Below are positions 45,012-53,561 of a stretch of DNA of 64,000 nucleotides, piece by piece (within the stretch, counting starts at the first letter, position 1; each line of letters begins with the position of its first letter). The notes beneath the pieces were generated by a model that was not told the DNA's origin, searched no databases, and saw only the letters and a program-made list of their open reading frames with translations. The translations under genes and the position numbers were made by a program. Source of the DNA: Amycolatopsis benzoatilytica AK 16/65 (GTDB lineage: Bacteria > Actinomycetota > Actinomycetes > Mycobacteriales > Pseudonocardiaceae); the NCBI RefSeq assembly GCF_000383915.1, contig NZ_KB912942.1:5358367-5422366 (forward strand), in the 5' to 3' direction.

Positions 45012-46453
45012 CACTGACCTCCACCGATGAGGAACTGCAGAGCGCCGCTTTCCTGCTGCTGGCTGAGCCCGGTCACGCCGCCGTCGGACTGCGGTCCGGG
45101 GGCCAGCAGACCACCGAGCACCCCGCCCGAGCCGGTGAGCCCGGGCAGGCTCGGCAGCGGCAGGGGCGGCGCTCCCTGAGCCGGCGTGCCCGTGCCCGGA
45201 GCAGGCCCCTGCCGCGGAGGGGTGGGCGCTCCGTTCGGCGCGCCGAATCCGGGCACCAAGCCGGTCAGCAGGTCCGGGTTGACCACGAGCATCGCCCGGA
45301 AGTAGTGGGAAACCCCGTCGCCGCCGTTGGTGGTCAGAGCCCAGTTGCGGACGAAATTCAGCACGTTCCCGAAGTTGTTCGTCAGGTCGGTGACGACCGG
45401 GCGGGCGGAGCCGACAGTGGTCCGCAGGTCCGGGCCGGCGGCCTTGAGCTGGTCGACCACCGGGCGAGCCGCGTCGAGCAGGCCTTGCGCCTTGTCCAGG
45501 ACCGGCTTCGCGCTCGCCAGCGCCGGGTCGAGCGACTCGGAGAATTTCTTGAGCTCGTCGCTGATGGCGCTCAGGTTGTCCGTGGTCGGCCTGATCGACT
45601 GCAGGACGGGCGTCGTGGCCTGCGCGGTACCAGCCAGCTGCCCGAGCGTTTTCCGGGCCGCGGAAAGGGTGTCTGGCAGCTGGCTGAGGGTCGACTCGAG
45701 CGCGGCACGGTTCTTGGCGGTGGCTTCGGTCGCGGTCTGCGCGGACGAAAGGAGACCGTCGAGGGTCGCCCCGTTGTCCACGGCCAGCGCCTGCGCCACC
45801 GGTTCGACCTTCTCGACCACGCTGGTGAGCAGGCCGTTCTGTTCCTTGAGAACCTTCGCCAGCCCGTCGGTGTCGTTCATGGACGACTCGAGCGCCCGGA
45901 TGGTCGCGTCGGCATTCCGGCCGTTCCCCCGCATGCCTTCGCCGAGCACGGTCACCAAGGCCGCCAGCGACCGCCCGGTGGGGTCGTCGATGGTGTTGAG
46001 AACCTGGTCGAGATCGGTGTAGACGCTGGTCTGCCGCACCGGCAGGACGTCGCCGTCCTGGAGCACGGGCGCTGAGGGCGTCCCGCGGTCCAGGTCGAGG
46101 TACCGCTCGCCGAGGATGCTGAGCGGTTTCAGTGTGACCTTGGCGTCGGTGTGCACCGGCAGCGCCGCACGGTCCAGGCTGAGCGCCACCGCGGCGTGCT
46201 TGTCGCTGTCCACCGTCATGGCGGCGACCTGGCCGACGTCGACGCCGTCGACCTTCACCTCGTTGCCCGGGATCAGCGGGCTGGCGTCGGTGAACTTGGC
46301 GACGATAGTGATCTCGCCGGGTTGTCCTTTGTCGTTCGCGCCCGCGGCACCGGCGGTCACGCCGACGCACGCGACGACGACCACGGCCAGACCGCGAAGC
46401 CGGTAAGACGCCGGACGGGACGGCCGGCGCGGCCGGGAGCTGTGATTGCTCAT
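45011..46453 (-). CDS. Mce family protein, second
   Basis: A 480-residue MCE protein. The first helix (YRLRGLAVVVVACVGVTAGA) includes a VVAC sequence that could serve as a lipobox, which is unusual at this position. The MlaD domain follows (EITIVAKFTDASPLIPGNEV, DGVDVGQVAAMTVD, KPLSILGERYLDLDRGTPSA), then a helical domain and a long Pro/Gly-rich tail. Its start overlaps the first mce stop by four bases. Confidence 0.92.
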   Translation of the reverse strand: MSNHSSRPRRPSRPASYRLRGLAVVVVACVGVTAGAAGANDKGQPGEITIVAKFTDASPLIPGNEVKVDGVDVGQVAAMTVDSDKHAAVALSLDRAALPVHTDAKVTLKPLSILGERYLDLDRGTPSAPVLQDGDVLPVRQTSVYTDLDQVLNTIDDPTGRSLAALVTVLGEGMRGNGRNADATIRALESSMNDTDGLAKVLKEQNGLLTSVVEKVEPVAQALAVDNGATLDGLLSSAQTATEATAKNRAALESTLSQLPDTLSAARKTLGQLAGTAQATTPVLQSIRPTTDNLSAISDELKKFSESLDPALASAKPVLDKAQGLLDAARPVVDQLKAAGPDLRTTVGSARPVVTDLTNNFGNVLNFVRNWALTTNGGDGVSHYFRAMLVVNPDLLTGLVPGFGAPNGAPTPPRQGPAPGTGTPAQGAPPLPLPSLPGLTGSGGVLGGLLAPGPQSDGGVTGLSQQQESGALQFLIGGGQ

Positions 46454-47685
46454 CGGATCCCACTCCCGAATGCGTCGGTCCAGGGCTGGCCGACTGGCGA
46501 TCCTGGCAACGGGGTCTGGTCTCTGCTGAAGCCCGGCGGCACGATGCCCGGATTGACGTTCACGCTCGACGCCCCGGCCTGTATGTAGACGCGGCCGTAG
46601 TGGCCGTTGGCGTCGTAGTTGCCGGTCGCCGAACCCCAGTTGGACAGCAGGCCCACCGCTTCCGGCGTGAACGGGCGCAGGAAGCTCAATGCGGGCATCA
46701 GGCCGCTCACGGCCGAGTTCAGGCCGGGGGCCGTCGCGTGCGCGGCGTCCAGCAGTCCCGGCGTGTAGTTCAGCAGGATCTGCGCGTCGGCCAGGGCCGG
46801 CCGCAACTCGGCGACCAGCGGCCGCAGGTCGGTCAGCACCGGCCGGAGGTTCCGGCTCACGTCCGGCAGCTTCGCCGTCGCCGGTTCGAGATCCTTGAGC
46901 AGCGGCACCGCCTGCCCGACCGCGTCGGGCACGTCGCCCAAGGTCTTGCCCGCGGTTCGCAGGGTGCCGGGCAGCTTCTTGAGCGCCGAGGCGAGCGCCT
47001 CGTGCTGCTGCGCGGTGAGCGACGTCGCCTTCGACAGCTGGTCGACCACCGTGCGCAGGTCGGCCTCACGACCGGCGAGGGTTCCGACCATGGTGTCGAG
47101 CTGAGTGACCATCTGTTTGATGGCCGGCCCGTCGCTGCCGAGTCCTCGCAGCACTTCACCGAGCGCTTGGACGGCGGGGCCGGCCGAGCGCACCGTCTGG
47201 TTCACGTTGGTCTCGTTGCCGTTGACCGTGCTGTCGAGCCGGTTGATCAACGAGCTGAGCTTGGCCCGGGTCGGCGGATCCAGAGCGTTCAGCACCTGGT
47301 CGAACTCCATCGGCACCGGCATGTCGCCCTTGATCATCCCGTGGTCGGGGATCTCCGCGTTGCCGCTCGGTCCGTCGGTGATGTTCACCATCCGCTCGCC
47401 GAGCGCCGCCTTCCACTCGATCCGCACCTGCGCGCCGTCGTGGAGGGGAACGTGGTCGCCCTCGAGCGCGAGCACCAGCTTCGCCTTGCCGCCCTCGACC
47501 GAGATGTCGGACACCTTGCCGACTTCAAAACCGTTGACCTGCACGGTTCCCCCGGAGACCACGTTCGTCGCGGAGTCGAGGAGCACGCCGACCTCGTAGT
47601 CGCCGCTTCTCATCGCGGCGACGGCAGCGACCCCGACGCCCAGTGCCGCCACCGCGAGGACGCCGACTGTGAACACACGTTTCAT
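46450..47685 (-). CDS. Mce family protein, first (MceA position)
   Basis: A 411-residue MCE protein. Helix VGVLAVAALGVGVAAVAAMR, then the MlaD domain (YEVGVLLDSATNVVSGGTVQ, VNGFEVGKVSDIS, EWKAALGERMVNITDGPSGN) and long helices. It follows the ATPase gene by three bases. In the classical mce order this position directly follows yrbEB; here an ATPase gene is inserted between. Confidence 0.92.
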   Translation of the reverse strand: MKRVFTVGVLAVAALGVGVAAVAAMRSGDYEVGVLLDSATNVVSGGTVQVNGFEVGKVSDISVEGGKAKLVLALEGDHVPLHDGAQVRIEWKAALGERMVNITDGPSGNAEIPDHGMIKGDMPVPMEFDQVLNALDPPTRAKLSSLINRLDSTVNGNETNVNQTVRSAGPAVQALGEVLRGLGSDGPAIKQMVTQLDTMVGTLAGREADLRTVVDQLSKATSLTAQQHEALASALKKLPGTLRTAGKTLGDVPDAVGQAVPLLKDLEPATAKLPDVSRNLRPVLTDLRPLVAELRPALADAQILLNYTPGLLDAAHATAPGLNSAVSGLMPALSFLRPFTPEAVGLLSNWGSATGNYDANGHYGRVYIQAGASSVNVNPGIVPPGFSRDQTPLPGSPVGQPWTDAFGSGIR

Positions 47686-47688
47686 GAG

Positions 47689-48522
47689 TCAGTCCATCCC
47701 CAGCGGGCCCGCGGATTCGCCGGCCAGGAATTGCCGTACGAACGGGTCCTCGGACGCGAACGCCTCCTCGGCTTCGCCGTAGTGCACGACCTGCCCTTGC
47801 CAAATGAGGCCGACGTAGTCGCTGACCTTGCGCGCGGTGCGGATGTCGTGCGTGACGAGCAGGTAGGTGCCCTTGTGCTCGCGGTGCATGTCCAGGATGA
47901 GGTCGTTCAGCAGGCTGGTGCGGACGGGATCCAGACCGGAGTCGGGCTCGTCGAACAACACGATGTCCGGGTTGAGCACGAGCGCCCGCGCGAACCCGGC
48001 GCGCTTGCGCATGCCTCCCGACACCTCGTTCGGGAGTTTCGTGATCGACCGCTCCAAGCCGACTTCCGTCAGCCGGGTCATCACGATGTGCTCGATCTCC
48101 GCCTCGCTCATGTCGGTGTGCTTGCGCAGCGGGAAAGCAGTGTTGTCGTAGATGTTCATGGAGCCGAACAAGGCGCCGTCCTGGAACAGGACACCGAAGC
48201 GCTTGCGGAGGTCGTAGCGCTCCTGCTCGGTGATCTTCCACAGGTCCTGGCCGAAGACGACGATCTCGCCCTCGTCGGGCTCCAGCAGCCCGACGAGGTG
48301 CTTCAGGAGCACGCTCTTGCCGGTGCCCGACGGCCCGAGCACCGTCGTGATGGCGTCGTCGACGAAGTTGATGTTCATGCCGCGCATGACGTGGAAGTTC
48401 CCGAATGCCTTCGAGACGTTGCGCACTTCCATCGAGTGCGTCCGGTCGGCAGGGCCGGCCATGAGGTGGCCGCTGCGGGTATGGATCCGCGTGGGTGTGT
48501 CGGCGGTGTTCGAAGTGGACAC
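47689..48522 (-). CDS. mceG: ABC ATPase of the Mce system (MceG/Mkl type)
   Basis: A 277-residue ABC ATPase: VLGPSGTGKSVLLKHLVGLL (Walker A), RFGVLFQDGALFGSMNIYDN (Q-loop), PNEVSGGMRKRAGFARALVL (signature), DIVLFDEPDSGLDPVRTSLL (Walker B). It matches MlaF/MceG-type ATPases. In mycobacteria the mceG gene lies away from the mce loci; here it is within the operon between yrbEB and the first mce gene. GTG at 48522 follows GGAG. It powers the YrbE permease pair. Confidence 0.93.
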   Translation of the reverse strand: MSTSNTADTPTRIHTRSGHLMAGPADRTHSMEVRNVSKAFGNFHVMRGMNINFVDDAITTVLGPSGTGKSVLLKHLVGLLEPDEGEIVVFGQDLWKITEQERYDLRKRFGVLFQDGALFGSMNIYDNTAFPLRKHTDMSEAEIEHIVMTRLTEVGLERSITKLPNEVSGGMRKRAGFARALVLNPDIVLFDEPDSGLDPVRTSLLNDLILDMHREHKGTYLLVTHDIRTARKVSDYVGLIWQGQVVHYGEAEEAFASEDPFVRQFLAGESAGPLGMD

Positions 48523-48559
48523 AGATTACTCCTGGCGGGGCGAAGGGGCAGCGGGCCGG

Positions 48560-49432
48560 TCAGTTGGCGATCGGTGCATTCGGCGCCAGACCCCAGAAGA
48601 GCTGGGTCCCCAATACACCGATGATATGTATCAGCACCATGTTCAGCATCATCGACTTCGCCGTACTTCGTCCCACGCCGACGGATCCACCACTGGCGTT
48701 GTAGCCGTAATAACATCCGACGAAAATGATCGCCGTTCCCATGGCCATCACCTTGCACAGGGAGAAGAACAGGTCCTGCGGATTCTGGTAGAGCCAGAAA
48801 ATGAAATTGTAGCCACCGGGGGAAACCCCGCCGAGCATCTTCACCGTCGTGAGGAACTCCCCGATGTACATGATTCCGAGGCCCACCACGTAGAGGAACG
48901 GCATCGCGATCCAGGCCGCGACGATGCGACTGCCGACCAGGTAGCTCCTCGACTTGACGCCCATCACCTCCATCGCGTCGATCTCGTCGGAGATGCGCAT
49001 CGAGCCGATCTCGGCGACCAGACCGCAGCCGACTTTCGCCGCGAAGATGTAGCCCCACATGTACGGTGCCATCTCGCGGATCGCGCACCAGGCGTTGAAG
49101 ATCCCGGAATAGAGAGGGACGCCGATCTGCTTGAGCGTGTAGTTGCCTTCGAGGCCGCACTCGTACCCGATCACGAATTGCATGAGCCAGATGACGAGCC
49201 CGCTGGACAGCACGAGCACGCCGCACTGGTGGAAAACTTCGGTGGCATAGTGCCGAAGATCGGGCAACGCACGGATCGTCCGGCCGGAAAACCTTGCGAT
49301 GTCGCCGCCGGTTTCGACCGCGGACTTGACCGAAGTCGCCATGCCTTTGAACGAAATCTCGATGTCCGCGGGCTTCGGCGCACCGGGCAGCTTCTTTTCG
49401 CCGACTCCGCCGTTCTGCGCAGCTCGGGTCAC
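48560..49432 (-). CDS. yrbEB: YrbE/MlaE-type permease, second
   Basis: A 290-residue MlaE-family inner-membrane permease. About five helices are seen: CGVLVLSSGLVIWLMQFVIG, YMWGYIFAAKVGCGLVAEIG, VAAWIAMPFLYVVGLGIMYI, and at the end MLNMVLIHIIGVLGTQLFWG. The MlaE signature EIGSMRISDEIDAMEVMGV is intact. The GTG at 49432 follows GGGAG. It overlaps neither neighbour; 20 bases separate it from yrbEA. It pairs with yrbEA as the lipid permease dimer. Confidence 0.93.
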   Translation of the reverse strand: MTRAAQNGGVGEKKLPGAPKPADIEISFKGMATSVKSAVETGGDIARFSGRTIRALPDLRHYATEVFHQCGVLVLSSGLVIWLMQFVIGYECGLEGNYTLKQIGVPLYSGIFNAWCAIREMAPYMWGYIFAAKVGCGLVAEIGSMRISDEIDAMEVMGVKSRSYLVGSRIVAAWIAMPFLYVVGLGIMYIGEFLTTVKMLGGVSPGGYNFIFWLYQNPQDLFFSLCKVMAMGTAIIFVGCYYGYNASGGSVGVGRSTAKSMMLNMVLIHIIGVLGTQLFWGLAPNAPIAN

Positions 49433-49452
49433 GGTGTCTTCTCCCCGCCTCG

Positions 49453-50310
49453 TCACTTGTAGATCTGCATCTCGGGGTTGAGACCGAGCATGATCGCGGT
49501 GAAGACCGCGTTGAAAATCCAGATCGCGGCGAACGCGATCACCACGGCCTGGTTGACGGCCCGGCCCACTCCGATCGGCCCGCCGCCGGTCTGCAAGCCC
49601 TTGTAGCAGCAGACGACGCCGATGATCAGCCCGAAGATCGACGTCTTGAGCACGCTCGCCCAGATGTCGGTCGTTGTCGCGTTGTCGAAGAAGCTGCCGA
49701 AGAACGCGCTGCTGTTCGCCTTGAGGATCGGCACGGCGGCGATGTATCCGCCCACCACACCGAAAGCCAGTGCCAGCAGGTCCATCAGCCCGGTGATCAA
49801 CGTCATCGCGATCACCCGCGGCACGATGAGCGTCCGGATCGGATCGACGCCCAGGACCTCCATCGCGTCGATCTCTTCCCGGATCCGGCGGGCTCCGAGG
49901 TCCGCGGTGATCGCCGTGCCCATCACGCCGGCCACGACCATCGCGTTGATCCAGGGCGCGAACTCGCGGACGCTCGCCATGATGAAGAACGAGCCAAGCC
50001 GTTCGGGGATCCCGAAGAGGGAAAAGATGTTCCCGCCCTGCAGCCCGGGAGCCCCGAGGCCGAAGGCCGTGGTCGAGATGATCATCGGGAGCCAGCACAG
50101 CTTGAGCGTCTGGAACATCTGCTCGCGAACTTCGCCCCAGTAGCCAAAAGGGTGCCGGATGGCGGAGTACAGCACGTCGCCCATCAGCCGCACCATTTCG
50201 CCGGCCTGCTCCAGCGGACGCGCGACCGCGGAGCCCAGGCCGGACCGCCGGATCGCCTTGCGCCGCTCCCGGCCTTTCGGCCTCGGCGGTGCCGCTGCGT
50301 GCGTCGTCAT
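49453..50310 (-). CDS. yrbEA: YrbE/MlaE-type permease, first
   Basis: A 285-residue MlaE-family permease. After a Pro/basic cytoplasmic start comes QTLKLCWLPMIISTTAFGLG, FAPWINAMVVAGVMGTAITA, the signature LGARRIREEIDAMEVLGVD and the final helices (SIFGLIIGVVCCYKGLQTGG and AFAAIWIFNAVFTAIMLGLN). The ATG at 50310 follows GGAG. It is first of the operon, so the mce promoter should lie in the 134-base gap before it. Confidence 0.93.
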   Translation of the reverse strand: MTTHAAAPPRPKGRERRKAIRRSGLGSAVARPLEQAGEMVRLMGDVLYSAIRHPFGYWGEVREQMFQTLKLCWLPMIISTTAFGLGAPGLQGGNIFSLFGIPERLGSFFIMASVREFAPWINAMVVAGVMGTAITADLGARRIREEIDAMEVLGVDPIRTLIVPRVIAMTLITGLMDLLALAFGVVGGYIAAVPILKANSSAFFGSFFDNATTTDIWASVLKTSIFGLIIGVVCCYKGLQTGGGPIGVGRAVNQAVVIAFAAIWIFNAVFTAIMLGLNPEMQIYK

Positions 50311-50444
50311 CGGGTGCACTCCTTGGTGGTCTTCGAGTCAGTTCTGGGTGGCGGGGCTCATCTGAGGAACGAGGCTCACGCGATTCCGCCACGCCGCGAT
50401 CGCCGTACGTCGTGCGAGAGGCACGGAAACCGTTGCTATCACTG

Positions 50445-50864
50445 CTAATTCCGGGCCTTCCGCGGGCCGCTCATGCGTCCGCGGAGGAAACCGACCGCGG
50501 TGCCGACCACCACCGCCGTAGCCGCAGTCAGGCCGATTTGGAGAGGATCGCGGCCGGCCGGTACGAGCAGGGACACCGGAAGGGCAAGCAGGTAACTGCA
50601 CAGCGCGGCGACCGCACCGTGCGTCGCGGGCGAGCTGGCCGTGCCAATTCGCTTCGAGGCAACAAAAAACGCCGCCACCGCGACGAGCGGAAGCCACGCG
50701 TAACCCAGGAGCGGCACCCAAGCCATAGCCAGCGGCTGGGCGAGCCCGCCGATGAGGAGAACGCTGAACCCGGCCGAAGCACCCCGGACCGCGACGGGCG
50801 CGTCGATTCGGTCCGCCCAGGACAGCCGGGCCGGACCGGCGGCGTTGTCGCCAGGACGCGTCAT
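50445..50864 (-). CDS. Small membrane protein upstream of the mce operon
   Basis: A 139-residue protein with about four helices: ASAGFSVLLIGGLAQPLAMA, YAWLPLVAVAAFFVAS, AALCSYLLALPVSLLV and IGLTAATAVVVGTAVGFLRG. AAAGGTGGG precedes the ATG at 50864. No family was recognised; it may be a TIGR04086-like small membrane protein. It is on the same strand as the mce operon, 134 bases upstream. Confidence 0.7.
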   Translation of the reverse strand: MTRPGDNAAGPARLSWADRIDAPVAVRGASAGFSVLLIGGLAQPLAMAWVPLLGYAWLPLVAVAAFFVASKRIGTASSPATHGAVAALCSYLLALPVSLLVPAGRDPLQIGLTAATAVVVGTAVGFLRGRMSGPRKARN

Positions 50865-51757
50865 GGGGATCCCACCTTTCACTGGTTGCCCCGATCAGCA
50901 CGAGGTGCCGTCCGACGCGTTAGGTCGCGAAGGGGATTCGAGTTGCGAACCCGCGGAAGGCGATCCGGTCGCGGGGTGGTGACCGTGGACGCGGAGCATC
51001 CGACAGCGATGTGCAGTGAGCGTCCACGACGGGCGGAGGGCGACCGGGTTCCGATGGCTGAGCCCAGCATCAGAAGCTCGCCGGCGCTACGCCGGGCACG
51101 GGTTCCCGGCGTCGCCGGCTTCCGGGGTTCGACAATGAACACTGCGGAAGTATGTCCGGCCGACACTGGGCCATATGGGCCAATGCTGGCACCTGAGGGC
51201 CAACGTCGGACGGCCGCTGGGCGGCAGCCGCGGCAGCCGCGGCAGCCGCTTTGGACGGCTATTCCGCCTGGTACTCCAGTCGCGGTTCGCGTTGGTCCTG
51301 GTTCCTGGGTGGCTGCCACTGGCGGTGGCGGCGCTGGTCGCGGTGTTGACCACGTCTGCGCCACCTCGGGCAGCGGGCCGGGGTGCGACCTCGAGAACGA
51401 AGCGGCTGAGCAGACCGGCCCTCGCCGGCACCGGGCATCGCCGACGGCACCGCCTGGCAGGCCACCGCACGGCCGGGAACCGGACCGGCCACCGTCTACG
51501 CGGTCCCGCGACGGACACCTCTACCGCCCGCACGCGGCACCGTGACCCCGAGTCACCAGCCCGCTGCCACACCCCGCACCACAAAACCGTCCCCACTCAG
51601 CGGTGGCCTGCCTCTGTCGACCGCAGAAGCAGGCCAACGCCGAAATGCGACCGCTTGCCGGGTTTCCTTTTTGCCCGGCTGATTCCTGAGCCCGTCTGGT
51701 AACGATTCCCGGGTTCCGGCGATAGCGGGGTGAACGGATACCCGGTGGAGGTCTGCG
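50865..51757. other. Long gap without a supported gene
   Basis: About 890 bases between two divergent genes. Several open frames occur but none shows a family-like protein with a ribosome site. A tandem repeat of three GGCAGCCGC units lies at about 51222-51248. The last ~100 bases must carry the lysozyme promoter. Nothing else is recognised. Confidence 0.5.
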
Positions 51758-53443
51758 GTGGGATGGATTCGTGGTGCGGCGAGCGCGGGAACGGTCTGTG
51801 TCTTGCTCACGTGCGTGCTGGCCGGGACACCGGCCGCCGCGTCAGGCAGCCCGGCGGCGGCGAGCGCGCCGAGGGCGAGCACCGCTAGCGCGCCGGCGCA
51901 TCCGGGCGCTGACTACATGGGGTCCACGATCGGCGCGGATCCGGGCACCACGCAGAGAACCGCGCCGCGGGCAGCCACGGCCTCGGGCGTGACCACGCCG
52001 GGCATGGACGTCTCCCATTATCAGGGCGCAGTGGACTGGGGCGCGGCGGCCGGCAACGGCGCGAAGTTCGCGTATATGAAGGCCACCGAAAGCACGACCT
52101 ACGTGGACCCGCAGTTCACCGCCAACTACGCCGGCTCCGCGAACGCCGGAATCCTGCGCGGTGCCTACCACTTCGGGCTGCCCGACACCTCCTCCGGCGC
52201 CGCGCAGGCACAGTTCTTCCTCAGCCACGGCGGCGGCTGGGTCGCCGACGGCAAAACCCTGCCGCCCGTGCTGGACATCGAGTACAACCCCTACAGCACC
52301 GCGGACTGGGCGGGCTGGTGCTACAACATGACCCCGGCCCAAATCTCGTCGTGGATCTCCGACTTCACCACCACGATCCACGATCGCACCAACCGGTGGC
52401 CGGTCGTCTACACCACCAACGGCTGGTGGAACCACTGCACCGGCAACAACCCCAACTTCGCCAACGATCCACTGTGGATCGCCGGCACCGTCACGATGCC
52501 GGCCAGCTGGACCGACTACACCTTCGACCAGACCTCGAACTCCGGCACGTTCCCGGGCGACCAGGACGTCTTCAACGGCAGCGGCACCGACCTGCAGACC
52601 TTGGCCACCGGCACCGAGCCGGACAAGATCGCCGAGCACTACAACGCACTCGGCGGCCCGGCGTCCTACCTCGGCAGCCCGACCGGCGACCGGTACCCGG
52701 CCGCGAGCGGATGGGCCCAGGACTACCAGTACGGCATCATCGGCTACTACCCGCCGAGCGGCGCCTACGCGGTGCACGGCGCGATCTGGCAGCACTACCA
52801 GCAGCTCGGCGGCCCCAGCGGCGTCCTCGGCCTGCCGATCACCGACGAGACCGGAACGCCCGACGGCGTCGGGCGGTACAACCACTTCTCCAACGGTGCG
52901 TCGATCTACTCCACCGCGTCGACCGGGGCGCAATCCATCCGCGGCGCCATCCGGCAGAAGTGGGCCGCGCTGGGCTGGGAACGCGGCTTGGGCTACCCCA
53001 CCACCGACGAATCCGGCACCCCCGACGGCATCGGCCGCTACAACCACTTCAACGGAGCCCAAGGCGCCTCCATCTACTGGACCCCCGCCACCGGCGCCCA
53101 ATCCATCCACGGCGCGATCCGCACGAAATGGGCGTCACTGGGCTGGGAACGCGGCCTGGGCTACCCCACCACCGACGAATCCGGCACCCCCGACGGCATC
53201 GGCCGCTACAACCACTTCAACGGAGCCCAAGGCGCCTCCATCTACTGGACCCCCGCCACCGGCGCCCAATCCATCCACGGCGCGATCCGCACGAAATGGG
53301 CGTCGCTCGGCTGGGAGCGAAGCGGCCTGGCCTACCCGACAAGCGATGAGTTCGCCGTCACCGGCGGCCGCCGCAACACCTTCCAGCACGGGACCATCAC
53401 CTGGTTCAGCGCCGACTCCACCACCCAGGTCGCCTACAGCTGA
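51758..53443 (+). CDS. Secreted GH25 lysozyme with LGFP repeats
   Basis: A 561-residue exported protein. A signal peptide (SAGTVCVLLTCVLAGTPAAA) leads to a Pro/Ala/Ser linker, then a GH25 muramidase domain at about residues 75-275: GMDVSHYQGAVDWGAAAGNG, FAYMKATESTTYVDPQF, RGAYHFGLP, PPVLDIEYNPYS (catalytic Asp and Glu). The C-terminal half holds four to five LGFP repeats, cell-wall-binding modules common in mycolic-acid bacteria. GGAGG precedes the GTG. It cleaves peptidoglycan glycan strands; the LGFP part may bind the outer wall. Two repeats are almost identical in DNA. Confidence 0.93.
   Translation: MGWIRGAASAGTVCVLLTCVLAGTPAAASGSPAAASAPRASTASAPAHPGADYMGSTIGADPGTTQRTAPRAATASGVTTPGMDVSHYQGAVDWGAAAGNGAKFAYMKATESTTYVDPQFTANYAGSANAGILRGAYHFGLPDTSSGAAQAQFFLSHGGGWVADGKTLPPVLDIEYNPYSTADWAGWCYNMTPAQISSWISDFTTTIHDRTNRWPVVYTTNGWWNHCTGNNPNFANDPLWIAGTVTMPASWTDYTFDQTSNSGTFPGDQDVFNGSGTDLQTLATGTEPDKIAEHYNALGGPASYLGSPTGDRYPAASGWAQDYQYGIIGYYPPSGAYAVHGAIWQHYQQLGGPSGVLGLPITDETGTPDGVGRYNHFSNGASIYSTASTGAQSIRGAIRQKWAALGWERGLGYPTTDESGTPDGIGRYNHFNGAQGASIYWTPATGAQSIHGAIRTKWASLGWERGLGYPTTDESGTPDGIGRYNHFNGAQGASIYWTPATGAQSIHGAIRTKWASLGWERSGLAYPTSDEFAVTGGRRNTFQHGTITWFSADSTTQVAYS
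52973..53308 (+). repeat. Two near-identical 168-base LGFP coding repeats
   Basis: The segment starting GGCTGGGAACGCGGC at 52973 recurs at 53141 and begins again at 53309, a period of 168 bases or 56 residues. The 52990-53140 and 53158-53308 units differ at only a few bases. Each carries LGYPTTDESGTPDGIGRYNH. Such recent duplication can change the number of wall-binding modules. Confidence 0.85.
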
Positions 53444-53561
53444 ACCGCCACGGCGGCGGACAACAGCGATCACTCCCCAGGCAGTCCGCCGAAGGGCAAG
53501 CCGGAACGTGGTCGGCACTAGGTACAGTGGCGCGCGTTGTCCCGTACCAGGAGGGTTTCGC

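Noticed and set aside
43728..46463. A 911-residue frame joining two mce genes
   Set aside because: The N-terminal half is out of frame with the second mce gene and low-complexity; the true third mce gene starts at 45011 in the TGATG overlap.
48560..50392. A 610-residue frame over both yrbE genes
   Set aside because: Only the last 290 residues are MlaE-like; the rest is an out-of-frame reading of yrbEA. The GTG at 49432 has a ribosome site.
51175..51702. A 175-residue plus-strand frame ahead of the lysozyme
   Set aside because: Arg/Thr/His-rich composition with no domain, weak start; looks non-coding.
50865..51757. A c-di-AMP riboswitch ahead of the GH25 lysozyme gene
   Set aside because: Such switches often precede wall hydrolases in actinobacteria, but I could not align the conserved core; an Infernal search for the ydaO family would decide.
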